Virus record (IMG/VR): IMGVR_UViG_3300025030_000076
Coordinates: 16,306-80,305 of that record
DNA: 64,000 nt
Direction: 5' to 3' (one strand)
DNA from: a virus
In this document: positions 45,084 through 53,091 of the stretch, piece after piece
Layout: every line of letters starts with the position of its first letter
How positions within the stretch are numbered: the first letter of the stretch is position 1
Program-made: the position numbers and the translations under genes
The notes under the pieces: generated by a model
Seen by the model: the letters and a program-made list of their open reading frames with translations, nothing else
The model's database searches: none
Told to the model about the DNA's origin: nothing

Positions 45084-45265
45084 GCTGTTCCCATAGTGGT
45101 AAGTAGCACGCCTAGTATTTGGTTAAGTTCTTTTATGGCTTCATCGCGTCCACATGAACAATGCCGATCACAGCTAAATACCCAAAAAGTACAATGCTTC
45201 GAATGGTATTTCAGCATCTTGTCAAGCGCCTTTGTTTTGGGTGCTTTAGTTTTCTTGGTTGTCAT
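45080..45265 (-). CDS. Small Cys/His-rich protein
   Basis: The 61-residue protein is Lys-rich at the start and has a cluster of Cys and His (HSKHCTFWVFSCDRHCSCG). It overlaps the connector and glycosyltransferase-like genes. Zinc binding is likely; the function is unknown. Confidence 0.5.
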   Translation of the reverse strand: MTTKKTKAPKTKALDKMLKYHSKHCTFWVFSCDRHCSCGRDEAIKELNQILGVLLTTMGTA

Positions 45266-46001
45266 TTATTACAGGCTCTCCCGTATTGTGAAAATCACTC
45301 ACGCTATCCCAAGCAATGAAATCGGCGCTGGATGTGGGAATGTCGCCAGCCACATGACCAGCTATACAGGAGCGGTCTACAAACGCTTCGTAACCAGCAG
45401 CCCGCGCGTATTCGTAGAAGCGCCGATCCTCCCCGCCGCCTGAAGTCTCGTTGTCGCAGGCAAACCACAAGCCATCACCCTGGTCGGGTACTTTGGCGCG
45501 GATGTCCTCAAAGACAGTCCGGTGTATCAGCGTGCAGGCGGTCGCGGTGAAGCCGACAGAGACAAGCGCATCGGGGGGGCAGGGGTCTATCAAGAACGGC
45601 CCAAACTTGATCCACTCTTTATGATCGTAGAACCATTCGCGAGTATCATTGATTCTCATCACATAATGGCCTTCATCTCTATCGTAGGATTTCCAAATCT
45701 GTGGGACGACCGGGTTATGTCGCATGAACACCAGCGCCGATATAAGGGGCTTATCCCAGGACAGTAATCGCTTCAATGTTTCAGGGACGAAAACAACATC
45801 GTGGTGCGTCGAGAATATCCATTCGGCGTCGGTTGCGAGAAACTCCCGCACAATATCATTCCAGACGACACGAACCGAGCCAGCGCCGCTCTGCTTAAAT
45901 GTCCGCTTTGCGCCATCAGGCAAGAGCAGGTTTACCCACGAGTGAACGCACGACCACGGAGGCGGCGCGCCAGACGAGGGAACCCAATGGAATATGTGCA
46001 A
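45246..46001 (-). CDS. Glycosyltransferase-like protein (GT-A fold)
   Basis: The 251-residue protein has an N-terminal segment leading to FSTHHDVVFVPETL, resembling the metal-binding DxD region of GT-A enzymes. Later it has PDALVSVGFTATACTLIHRTVFEDI and GEDRRFYEYARAAGYEAFVD, as in GT2-type transferases found in phage head clusters. It may glycosylate a virion protein, linking to the sugar enzymes at 49162-55993. Confidence 0.65.
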   Translation of the reverse strand: MHIFHWVPSSGAPPPWSCVHSWVNLLLPDGAKRTFKQSGAGSVRVVWNDIVREFLATDAEWIFSTHHDVVFVPETLKRLLSWDKPLISALVFMRHNPVVPQIWKSYDRDEGHYVMRINDTREWFYDHKEWIKFGPFLIDPCPPDALVSVGFTATACTLIHRTVFEDIRAKVPDQGDGLWFACDNETSGGGEDRRFYEYARAAGYEAFVDRSCIAGHVAGDIPTSSADFIAWDSVSDFHNTGEPVINDNQEN

Positions 46002-46059
46002 GATAAAACGCTTTCCGGGGGAGGCAATTGCTCGCCTCCCCCATTACTTATCAGTAGTG

Positions 46060-46497
46060 TTAGACGGTTACGACTTCGATGCTGGATGCTGTTGGCGGAC
46101 GATTGATGCCGTTGTACAGTTCCACCACGCACGAATGCGGGACGGCTGTCGAGAGCAGTGAGCCACCGGAGACAAGCAGCCAGGGCGTACCCGCTGAAAT
46201 AGGTACATCCACTTCCAGCGTGACCGAGGTGCTCGATAGCACGCCGGAGGTCACAGCGGCCAGAGATGCGCTTGCGATAGCAGCGTAAGTTGCGCCGGAT
46301 GTGGACGCCTGCCAGGGTCCAATACCCGCCGAAAGTGCGGCGGTCGTTGCGGCGCCGTTACCGAAATTGAAGATGAAGTGCGCGCGGGAGTATCCGGTCG
46401 CGTCGACCTTTGTTCCGACCAGCGCACCAACTTGTCCGCCGCTGGCTGCTACTGCAACCATCGACTTCTGGACATCAGGATTCTTGTTGCGTGACAT
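46060..46497 (-). CDS. Small virion protein next to capsid (decoration candidate)
   Basis: The 145-residue Ala/Ser/Thr/Gly-rich beta protein starts at ATG 46497 behind AGAGGTG, 12 bp after the capsid gene stop. Head decoration or stabilising proteins commonly occupy this place. There is no enzymatic motif. Confidence 0.55.
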   Translation of the reverse strand: MSRNKNPDVQKSMVAVAASGGQVGALVGTKVDATGYSRAHFIFNFGNGAATTAALSAGIGPWQASTSGATYAAIASASLAAVTSGVLSSTSVTLEVDVPISAGTPWLLVSGGSLLSTAVPHSCVVELYNGINRPPTASSIEVVTV

Positions 46498-46508
46498 GTC
46501 ATCACCTC

Positions 46509-48575
46509 TTATGCAGCGTTGGTCAGATAGTAGAATGCTTCGCTCTGAAGTACTCCGCCACCGCGGAAGATAGAGGCGAAGATACCGATTTGCCCGGTTG
46601 CCATGTACAGGTAGGGGTTGCGCTGTACGACCATGCCCGGCTTTTCCACTACTGCGTAGTAGGAGAAATTGCCGAACACGACGCACTTGGCTGAGGCTGT
46701 GGTATACGGGTCAAGGTCGTCATCAATGACAGCCTTGTAGCCGAAGAAATCGCCATCCTGCGGGGTCTGCACGTATGCAAACGGGACAGCCGATGTTCCG
46801 CCACTGCCTTTGAGATACCATTTGGTCTTATTCGCCATGAGCATGGCGGACTCGGACGGCACGTTATACCCGCCGCCGAGATAGCCGATCAGGGCCGAAA
46901 GTTCTGAAGGCAGAATGACATCGGTCGTGGCGGTCGTGTTTGCAACCGTCGCGCCGGTCACGATACCCTCAGGCTGCGCCGTGCCTGTGCCTGTGGTGTA
47001 GATGGTGTTCTCGGTGTTGGCAACCGCACGACCCAGGGCATTGGTAAACCATGCTTCCCAGTTCGTGCCGTTGTACATCAAGAACTCTTCATTCATCTTG
47101 GTCAGCTTGGTGTACTTGTACAAGATGAGGTCTTTCTGCGATACCGTGCCCTCATTCTCATCGTATGTACCAGCCTCAGCCGTCAGGACGAAATCGGTTA
47201 GCTTGGTGTCTTCACGCGGGACCAACAGGTGATCGGAAGGGGTCGTCAGGAACGTGCAAGGAACCTGCCGCGCCCACGACATAATGTCGCGCTTGGCGAT
47301 GATCTGGTTGTACAGGGGATCAGGAACCAGGAATCCACCGCTTGCTCCGGTCGTGATGTTCCAGGCCGCCTTGCCTGCCTTGATGTTGTCGAAGGACGAG
47401 TCGGGGCGGATCAGCCCTTGATTTTCCTGCCCGGTCTTGAGCCAGGACTTGAATGCTCCGATACCATCGTTGTCATCGTCGGTCGGCTCGGTGGGGTGGT
47501 AGAACTTCTGCGGCCCGTGCTCCTTCAATTCCTCAATGGCCTTTTTGTACCCGGCGTCCTCAGCAGCTTTCAATTCTGCCGCCTTCTGCAATTCCGCCTG
47601 GGTTTTCGCTTCGCGCATTGCAAGCGCGTCTGCGACCGCCTTATCAACGGCGGATTTGATTTCTTCTTCCATGATGTTCTCCCTTTGTTTGGTAACAGGT
47701 TGATTGGTTGGTTTAGTTTGGTTATACTCCTCAACGGGCAACGCCGTATGGGAAGTTAGTAACGATTTAATTGGTAGTATCTGGTTGGTCTTGCGGAATT
47801 CTGCCGGGGTAGGGGTCAGTGACGCGTCCAGACCAAGAGGCCAGCGCGTGATTTCCCACACGCCGCTCTTGATTGCTTTGCGGTCTACAAGGTGCGAAGC
47901 TGTGCCGGATGACCAGGCTAATTTCCCCGCAAGTCCCAGTTCCGCGATTGTCTTTTCGTATTCATTACGCGCTTCGATTACCACCTCGGCAAACACTCCA
48001 ACGTCATCAATGGTAAGCGTCGCTTTATTGGATAGCGGCTCGGTGTATTTCACTTCGATGTTGTGCTTTTTGATCTGGATCGGCAGGCGGTGGTTGAACC
48101 ATACATCAGACTGTTTTGCATCGCCGTAGTTGGCCCTTTTCGTGAAATAGTCGCCCGCCAGGTCTGTATTCTCTGCATCCCTGAAACTGATTAGATAACC
48201 CCCTAGTTTGACCGCACCGCCGTCCAATGACGTGGCTTTGACCGCATCGCCGGGGTAGATATATTCCTCATCCAGCGATTTGCCCTCCATCATCGGCATT
48301 TCACCCCCTGGCTTTTCACACTCAGCGCCGTTTTCCACCATGATGTCATGCACGGTCTGGAACGCCTCTGTTTCTTTGCGCGTGTGCCGCGCGCCGATTT
48401 TCAGGAAATGCTTGACCGCATCTTCCACAGACATCCCGTAGAATGACTTTTTTTCTCCCCACATAGACATGCACGCGGCGGCGGCTTCGTCCTGTTCTTT
48501 CCCCTCTTCCGTCATGGCGGACATACACGCGCTCATCCATTTGTCTTTATCGTCGTATTCCGAAACGTTCGGCAT
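46509..48575 (-). CDS. Prohead protease - scaffold - major capsid protein fusion
   Basis: The 688-residue polyprotein has three parts. Residues about 115-265 are a Caudovirus prohead protease (S78-like) with candidate catalytic His162, Ser223 and Glu241. Residues about 300-380 are a charged coiled-coil scaffold. From about 385 it is an HK97-fold capsid protein (TGASGGFLVPDPLYNQII ... ending in RGGGVLQSEAFYYLTNAA). The protease would release the capsid subunit by cutting before the fold. A short Met-rich N-terminal domain precedes it. Confidence 0.85.
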   Translation of the reverse strand: MPNVSEYDDKDKWMSACMSAMTEEGKEQDEAAAACMSMWGEKKSFYGMSVEDAVKHFLKIGARHTRKETEAFQTVHDIMVENGAECEKPGGEMPMMEGKSLDEEYIYPGDAVKATSLDGGAVKLGGYLISFRDAENTDLAGDYFTKRANYGDAKQSDVWFNHRLPIQIKKHNIEVKYTEPLSNKATLTIDDVGVFAEVVIEARNEYEKTIAELGLAGKLAWSSGTASHLVDRKAIKSGVWEITRWPLGLDASLTPTPAEFRKTNQILPIKSLLTSHTALPVEEYNQTKPTNQPVTKQRENIMEEEIKSAVDKAVADALAMREAKTQAELQKAAELKAAEDAGYKKAIEELKEHGPQKFYHPTEPTDDDNDGIGAFKSWLKTGQENQGLIRPDSSFDNIKAGKAAWNITTGASGGFLVPDPLYNQIIAKRDIMSWARQVPCTFLTTPSDHLLVPREDTKLTDFVLTAEAGTYDENEGTVSQKDLILYKYTKLTKMNEEFLMYNGTNWEAWFTNALGRAVANTENTIYTTGTGTAQPEGIVTGATVANTTATTDVILPSELSALIGYLGGGYNVPSESAMLMANKTKWYLKGSGGTSAVPFAYVQTPQDGDFFGYKAVIDDDLDPYTTASAKCVVFGNFSYYAVVEKPGMVVQRNPYLYMATGQIGIFASIFRGGGVLQSEAFYYLTNAA

Positions 48576-48597
48576 TTTGTCCCTTTGCGTATTAACG

Positions 48598-48649
48598 CAA
48601 AAAGCCGGTTATCTTTCCCGACCCATTTCGAGTCGAAAGATAACCGGCT
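48598..48649 (-). terminator. Intrinsic terminator or attenuator ahead of the capsid gene
   Basis: A perfect 15-bp stem (48603-48617 with 48635-48649) is followed on the minus strand by TTTTTG. It lies directly after the promoter at 48660-48689 and only 23 bases before the capsid start. Transcription of the capsid gene must pass it, so attenuation or a 5'-protecting hairpin are possible. Confidence 0.7.
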
Positions 48650-48659
48650 ATAACCTGGG

Positions 48660-48689
48660 GTTGTATTAGTTAAGCACTGTCTGTGTCAA
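48660..48689 (-). promoter_or_regulatory. Promoter upstream of the capsid gene
   Basis: On the minus strand TTGACA (48684-48689) has TACAAC (48660-48665) 18 bp downstream, or TAATAC with a shorter spacer. The start would fall at the foot of the hairpin at 48603-48649. Confidence 0.5.
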
Positions 48690-48746
48690 CACGTATTCAG
48701 TGCCTTAAACTTCGGCATTCCTGCCTGCAAGCATTATAACACAGAA

Positions 48747-49016
48747 TTAGATTTTATGTTCTGTCAAGTACCTTTTGGTCTTGCGTATCGCCACGTCTTT
48801 CGCGATGTTGGCAAAATCCTTTGACCTTACAAAATCACCTGCGAATCTGTATACCCAGGTATATCCATACCCACCTATTTTCACCTTTAATAGATATGCA
48901 AACACATCGTCAGGCAGTGGAGGCTTGTAATAATCAAACATTTCTGTGTATCGGTGGGTAATATCCTCTAACCCTACAAACTCAATATCGTTCTCAATAT
49001 CGTTATCGTTGCCCAT
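48747..49016 (-). CDS. Small protein, unknown
   Basis: The 89-residue protein is acidic at the start (GNDNDIENDIEF) with a compact aromatic-rich middle (KIGGYGYTWVYRFAGDFV) and a basic end. It lies between the sugar genes and the capsid promoter. No family is recognised. Confidence 0.5.
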   Translation of the reverse strand: MGNDNDIENDIEFVGLEDITHRYTEMFDYYKPPLPDDVFAYLLKVKIGGYGYTWVYRFAGDFVRSKDFANIAKDVAIRKTKRYLTEHKI

Positions 49017-49019
49017 TAC

Positions 49020-49157
49020 TCAACTTCCTTTCTTCCAACATTCTTTGCAGTCGCGGCGGTGCTTGTCCAGCGCCCGCCAGCGGTGGGTAACTAAAGCACG
49101 GTCATAAATTATCCACCCAATCTCACAGATATAAATCATAAAACGATATGACCACAT
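49020..49157 (-). CDS. Small basic Cys-containing protein (45 aa)
   Basis: ATG 49157 opens a 45-codon frame ending in a basic Cys-containing segment (HRWRALDKHRRDCKECWKKGS). It fits between neighbouring genes, and the AAAGGA for the next gene lies in its end. The function is unknown. Confidence 0.4.
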   Translation of the reverse strand: MWSYRFMIYICEIGWIIYDRALVTHRWRALDKHRRDCKECWKKGS

Positions 49158-49161
49158 AGCT

Positions 49162-49839
49162 CTATTTCAAAAGCCTCTTCGTTTTAGCCGTGTCACGCGG
49201 CATATAGAACGGCATCGGGATGTGGTGGTCTGGCTCCATGATGATCTCAGATTTGCTCCGGTAGTGGCTGATGATCCTGCGCGCAAGTTCCAGCATCGTG
49301 ACCGGCGTATCATCCCCCACGTCATACGCCTGCCCGCGCTCGCCCCGTAGCAGGATCGCCCACAGCCAGCGGCCAAGTTCTGCGCCATACATATATGACC
49401 GCACACAAGACCCGTCGCCCCAAATCTTGAGCGGCTCGCCTGCCTTCGCCGCCTGGACAAATTGGGTGTATGCCTTGCCATCGTCTAGGCGCTCGCCGTA
49501 GAAGGTGAACAGGCGCGCAATGACTACATCGATGCCGCTGTCCAGGCACTCTTTTTCCCAATCGAGTTTATTCTGCCTGTACTCGGTATCGTTCTCATCG
49601 TGGTAGACGATCCCGCTCGAAGCGTATAGCACGCGGACACCGAATGGCTGGCTGAATTCCAGGACTTCATACGGCGAGATATTCGCAAGGTGTACGATGT
49701 AATCCCAGGTCATCCATTCCCAGTGTCGTAGTTCGTAGTCGCTTTTGCCGAAGTAACTGATACGTAAATCGGGCGGGGCGGTCTGCCGCATCCATGAACC
49801 GCAGAAGCCGGTCCCGCCTGTGACTAAAACTTTATCCAT
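49162..49839 (-). CDS. NAD-dependent sugar epimerase/reductase (extended SDR)
   Basis: The 225-residue protein has the Rossmann motif TGGTGFCGS (8-16), YASSGIVYH with the catalytic Ser, and YRQNK giving the YxxxK pair. It is shorter than typical epimerases because the first domain is trimmed. It overlaps the RfbH-like gene by 8 bp and probably acts on the same nucleotide sugar, reducing or epimerising C4. Confidence 0.8.
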   Translation of the reverse strand: MDKVLVTGGTGFCGSWMRQTAPPDLRISYFGKSDYELRHWEWMTWDYIVHLANISPYEVLEFSQPFGVRVLYASSGIVYHDENDTEYRQNKLDWEKECLDSGIDVVIARLFTFYGERLDDGKAYTQFVQAAKAGEPLKIWGDGSCVRSYMYGAELGRWLWAILLRGERGQAYDVGDDTPVTMLELARRIISHYRSKSEIIMEPDHHIPMPFYMPRDTAKTKRLLK

Positions 49840-50980
49840 TGAAATACTTCCGTATTACTTCGACTTGATAGTCTCGCATGTCCGGGGTGATTCCTGGGAA
49901 TACGCCAATCCAAATACCGCGCTCATATATTAAATCGGCTCCATCCAAATTACCTACCACACGATAATCTACGCCATTTATCAATTTTCGGTAAGCTGGT
50001 TGCCGTAATAAATTACCAGCCATCACAGGTCTACTGCCTACACCGTGCTCGTCAAGATAACGCGCCAATTCGTTACGTCTTTCTGTCAAGAACGCAAAAC
50101 CAAACCATGACGGATTGCTACCAGGAGTAGCTTGAACTATCTCAATCGGCAAATCCTTCAAACCTTCGTTCAAGTAAGCCCAATTCTCGCGGCGCTTCTG
50201 TATAAAACCTTCTAATCTATCTAATTGCGCTACACCTACAGCGGCGGCTAAGTCGTTAGCTTTGAGGTTCCATCCGATACGACTGTAAATATATTTATGA
50301 TCGACTTCGTAGTTGAAGCGTTTTCCACATGTATTATCTTTACCTGGTTCACAGAAACAATCCCGCCCCCAGTCGCGATAACTCTCGATGACCTTCCTCA
50401 GCCGCGGGCTGTCTGTTAGCACCGCGCCTCCCTCCCCGGTAGTGATATGATGCGCCGGGTAGAATGAGACGGTAGACATTATGCCGCGACGACCAACCAT
50501 TTGCCCGTTGATTGTGCTCCCTACCGCGTCGCAGCAATCTTCGATAGTTGGATACCAATCACATATACCAGACAGATCAACAGGGTTTCCGAGTGCATGC
50601 GCCATAATGACAGCGCGTGTTTTATCGCTGATGGCTTCCCAAACATTCGCCATATTAATATTATTCAGCGTCTTTGGGTCACTATCCACGAACACCGGCA
50701 CTAGCCCAAGCTGGATGATGCAATTGACCGTCGTGGGGAAGTTCACCGCCGTCGTGATGACTTCGCTTCCTTTTGGCAGTTCCAGCGCAGCCAATGCCAG
50801 CAGATTTGCGGATGACCCGCTATTGCACAGGATCGCCTCACGCGCGCTCATGAATCGGGCAAAGCCGCGCTCGAAGCGGTTCGTCCAGATGAAGCCGCCA
50901 TAGCTCTGCGAGTTTGCGACCTGCATCACGTTATCCGCTTCTTCCTTTCCAGTCACTTGCCCCGAAATAGGGACTTTCAT
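49832..50980 (-). CDS. rfbH: RfbH/E1-type nucleotide-sugar 3-dehydrase
   Basis: This is a DegT/AHBA-fold enzyme of 382 residues in which the PLP-binding Lys is replaced by His (SFYPAHHITTGEGG, His178). It carries the complete [2Fe-2S] motif C-x57-C-x-C-x7-C at Cys150, 208, 210 and 218. Both features define E1 enzymes (RfbH, AscC) that remove the C3 hydroxyl of CDP-4-keto-6-deoxyglucose with a reductase partner. The reductase, the cytidylyltransferase and the 4,6-dehydratase are not in the window and must come from elsewhere in the phage or from the host. Confidence 0.88.
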   Translation of the reverse strand: MKVPISGQVTGKEEADNVMQVANSQSYGGFIWTNRFERGFARFMSAREAILCNSGSSANLLALAALELPKGSEVITTAVNFPTTVNCIIQLGLVPVFVDSDPKTLNNINMANVWEAISDKTRAVIMAHALGNPVDLSGICDWYPTIEDCCDAVGSTINGQMVGRRGIMSTVSFYPAHHITTGEGGAVLTDSPRLRKVIESYRDWGRDCFCEPGKDNTCGKRFNYEVDHKYIYSRIGWNLKANDLAAAVGVAQLDRLEGFIQKRRENWAYLNEGLKDLPIEIVQATPGSNPSWFGFAFLTERRNELARYLDEHGVGSRPVMAGNLLRQPAYRKLINGVDYRVVGNLDGADLIYERGIWIGVFPGITPDMRDYQVEVIRKYFNG

Positions 50981-51100
50981 TGCACACCTCCATTGAGTAG
51001 CAGGTGTACAACGACACTCTACGGTTGAAAATTATTTTATTTCCTGTTTTACTGCGATAACTCGTAAAGCAAAGGACTTACGAAACAATTAGTAATCGCC

Positions 51101-51280
51101 TTATATGTGGTAATAATAGAATACCAGAGAGAGAAGAAACAGTATTGTGCTGATCGCTCCGCAAATATCGCATAGGGGCGGGTCTGGTTCTAAATCTCCC
51201 ATTCTCTTATCGGGCGGTATTAGAGCAATACCTATTAAACCAATTACCAAGGCCAACAAAATAGATATACCTGTTAACAT
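51101..51280 (-). CDS. Small two-helix membrane protein (59 aa)
   Basis: ATG 51280 has AAAGGA upstream. Two hydrophobic helices (ISILLALVIGLIGIALI and ISTILFLLSLVFYYYH) flank an acidic loop with CDIC. It lies in the gap between the TPP enzyme and RfbH genes. Confidence 0.45.
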   Translation of the reverse strand: MLTGISILLALVIGLIGIALIPPDKRMGDLEPDPPLCDICGAISTILFLLSLVFYYYHI

Positions 51281-51312
51281 AGTTTTCCTTTCTTGCCGCC
51301 AGCGTCAACGCG

Positions 51313-51429
51313 CTAGACAGGCGAACATGATTGTATAAGTTGTATTATTATAATTGAGGCGATTAGAATCATAACGGCTCTTGAAATCACCTCCACCAAT
51401 CCAAAGCATCCTGGTTTATCACTGTTCAT
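51313..51429 (-). CDS. Tiny single-pass membrane protein (38 aa)
   Basis: ATG 51429 has AAGGAAG upstream; the peptide has one helix (AVMILIASIIIIQLIQ). It directly follows the TPP enzyme gene. The function is unknown. Confidence 0.45.
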   Translation of the reverse strand: MNSDKPGCFGLVEVISRAVMILIASIIIIQLIQSCSPV

Positions 51430-51452
51430 TTTCTTCCTTTCTGGATGAGGCG

Positions 51453-52589
51453 TTACCCATCCCACTCCATAAGAGCCTGTAAATCATCAATCTTAGGCGT
51501 CATGTCCTGCATGTCATCTGTCCTGATAGGGTTGCCCGATGCCATTACGCGCGGGAGCTGCTGCCAGTCGGGGTCTACGAATACCTCAACTATCATCGGA
51601 GCAAAGTCCAGACATTTGCAGAAGTTTGACAAATCCATGCCCCTCAGCGGCATGTACACAAAGCGATACGCCTCCGCAATCGCTTCGATGCTGGGGAGCG
51701 TCAGCCCGCTTTGTGGGTTCGCTCCTGTCACGCGCCCGAAGCGCGCAAGCTGTCCCACTCGAATACTGTTATAGCCACCGTTGTTCATCACAAAGAAGAT
51801 AATCGGCAATCTCAGTCGCCGGATCGTCTCAAGTTCCTGCGCGTTCATGGCAAAGCCGCCGTCGCCCGTCACGCAGATGGTGCGCCGCCCGGATGCGAGA
51901 GCAGAGCCGAGAGCCATCGGAATATCAGCGCCCATTGCGCCAATCGTGCAGACGTTGGAGATTCGCTGCCCCGCCTTGACTTTATATGCCTGAAAGAACA
52001 CGGTTGGCGCGTTGCCCGATGAGCCGAGGGCGAATACGTCATCGGGATGGCTGAATTCATGAAGTAAAGACATCAGCCGAAACGGATTAACATACTGTGC
52101 CCACTTGTGAACATCCATAGTTTCATGCACCCAGCCGTCCAGTTCCGGGCGGAAGCGGGCGTAGAGCGCCTTGCACCAGTTGAGCCAATCGCGATGAGGC
52201 GGGGCAAGGGATGGAAGAAAATCAATATCGTCTCTACAGTCAAGGGTCTGCGAAACATGGTAACGCTTCGGGAACTTCTGCGCTTCCGCCTCATCAATGT
52301 CATACACATAGATTTGAGCATTCGGCGCAAAGCGGTCGTAGTCGTAGGCGACCTGTTCGCCGTCCAGCCGCGCGCCGAAGCAATAGAGATGGGTCGCTTT
52401 TTGCGTCGCAATATTCGCGGCGCGTTGCCCGAAGATTCCGGGGCGGCCTATAAACACAGGTGAGTTTTCAGGGAGTAAGTCCGCCGCCATCCAAGTTGTG
52501 CAAATCGGGATGTTCAGACTGCATAGATGTTCGATGAGCGCAGGGTTATTGCGGATGCCGTTACCGAGAATTATCACTGGCTTATACAT
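51453..52589 (-). CDS. TPP-dependent enzyme, C-terminal subunit (PP domain)
   Basis: The 378-residue protein has the central Rossmann domain and the pyrophosphate-binding domain with GDG (242-244) and NN (269-270), the TPP-binding motif. ATG 52589 overlaps the stop of the N-terminal subunit gene (ATGTATAA), so the acetolactate-synthase-like enzyme is encoded as two coupled polypeptides. Next to an RfbH-type dehydrase, the closest pathway precedent is YerE of yersiniose synthesis, which adds a two-carbon branch from pyruvate to a keto-deoxysugar. The exact reaction is inferred. Confidence 0.78.
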   Translation of the reverse strand: MYKPVIILGNGIRNNPALIEHLCSLNIPICTTWMAADLLPENSPVFIGRPGIFGQRAANIATQKATHLYCFGARLDGEQVAYDYDRFAPNAQIYVYDIDEAEAQKFPKRYHVSQTLDCRDDIDFLPSLAPPHRDWLNWCKALYARFRPELDGWVHETMDVHKWAQYVNPFRLMSLLHEFSHPDDVFALGSSGNAPTVFFQAYKVKAGQRISNVCTIGAMGADIPMALGSALASGRRTICVTGDGGFAMNAQELETIRRLRLPIIFFVMNNGGYNSIRVGQLARFGRVTGANPQSGLTLPSIEAIAEAYRFVYMPLRGMDLSNFCKCLDFAPMIVEVFVDPDWQQLPRVMASGNPIRTDDMQDMTPKIDDLQALMEWDG

Positions 52590-53091
52590 CGGCGGCCTGC
52601 ACATCCATTGGAATATCGAGCCAAGCACCGCCGCGCCTGCCTTCCTTAGCTGCGGTAATGCAGTTGTCTAACTCAATCATCGCCTCTACCGCGCTTTGTG
52701 GTTGCGCCACGTATTTCGTTATCGGTCTCACCATTTCAATCGTCGGCCCTTCCTGCGTCCCGCGTGAGCGCATCCCAGGTAGAGCCAGCCACTTGACCAT
52801 AACCTGCCCGGATATAAATAGAACAGGCACGCTATCCAGCCACGCCGCAAGGCAGGGGGTCATGGCATTGGTAACGCCGGGTCCGCTCGTCACAAGGCAC
52901 ACGCCAAAACCCTTGTATTGTGCATACCCGACCGCGGCATACCCGGCTGATTGTTCATGGAGACAGCATACGGCGCGCAATCCCGACGCGCCCAGCGCAT
53001 CCACCAGCGGACCGGAGCCACCGCCGGGGAGGTAGAATACGGTGGAAACTTCACTTTTCAGTCTTTCCCAAATTGCTTGTGATACATTCAT
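52582..53091 (-). CDS. TPP-dependent enzyme, N-terminal subunit (Pyr domain)
   Basis: The 169-residue protein is the pyrimidine-binding domain of acetolactate-synthase-type enzymes, with FYLPGGGSGPLVDAL and the activating Glu46 in LHEQSAGYAA, then TSGPGVTNAM. It ends exactly where the next domain would begin. A frameshift is unlikely because both halves have clean coupled ends. It overlaps the methyltransferase stop by 4 bp. Confidence 0.8.
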   Translation of the reverse strand: MNVSQAIWERLKSEVSTVFYLPGGGSGPLVDALGASGLRAVCCLHEQSAGYAAVGYAQYKGFGVCLVTSGPGVTNAMTPCLAAWLDSVPVLFISGQVMVKWLALPGMRSRGTQEGPTIEMVRPITKYVAQPQSAVEAMIELDNCITAAKEGRRGGAWLDIPMDVQAADV

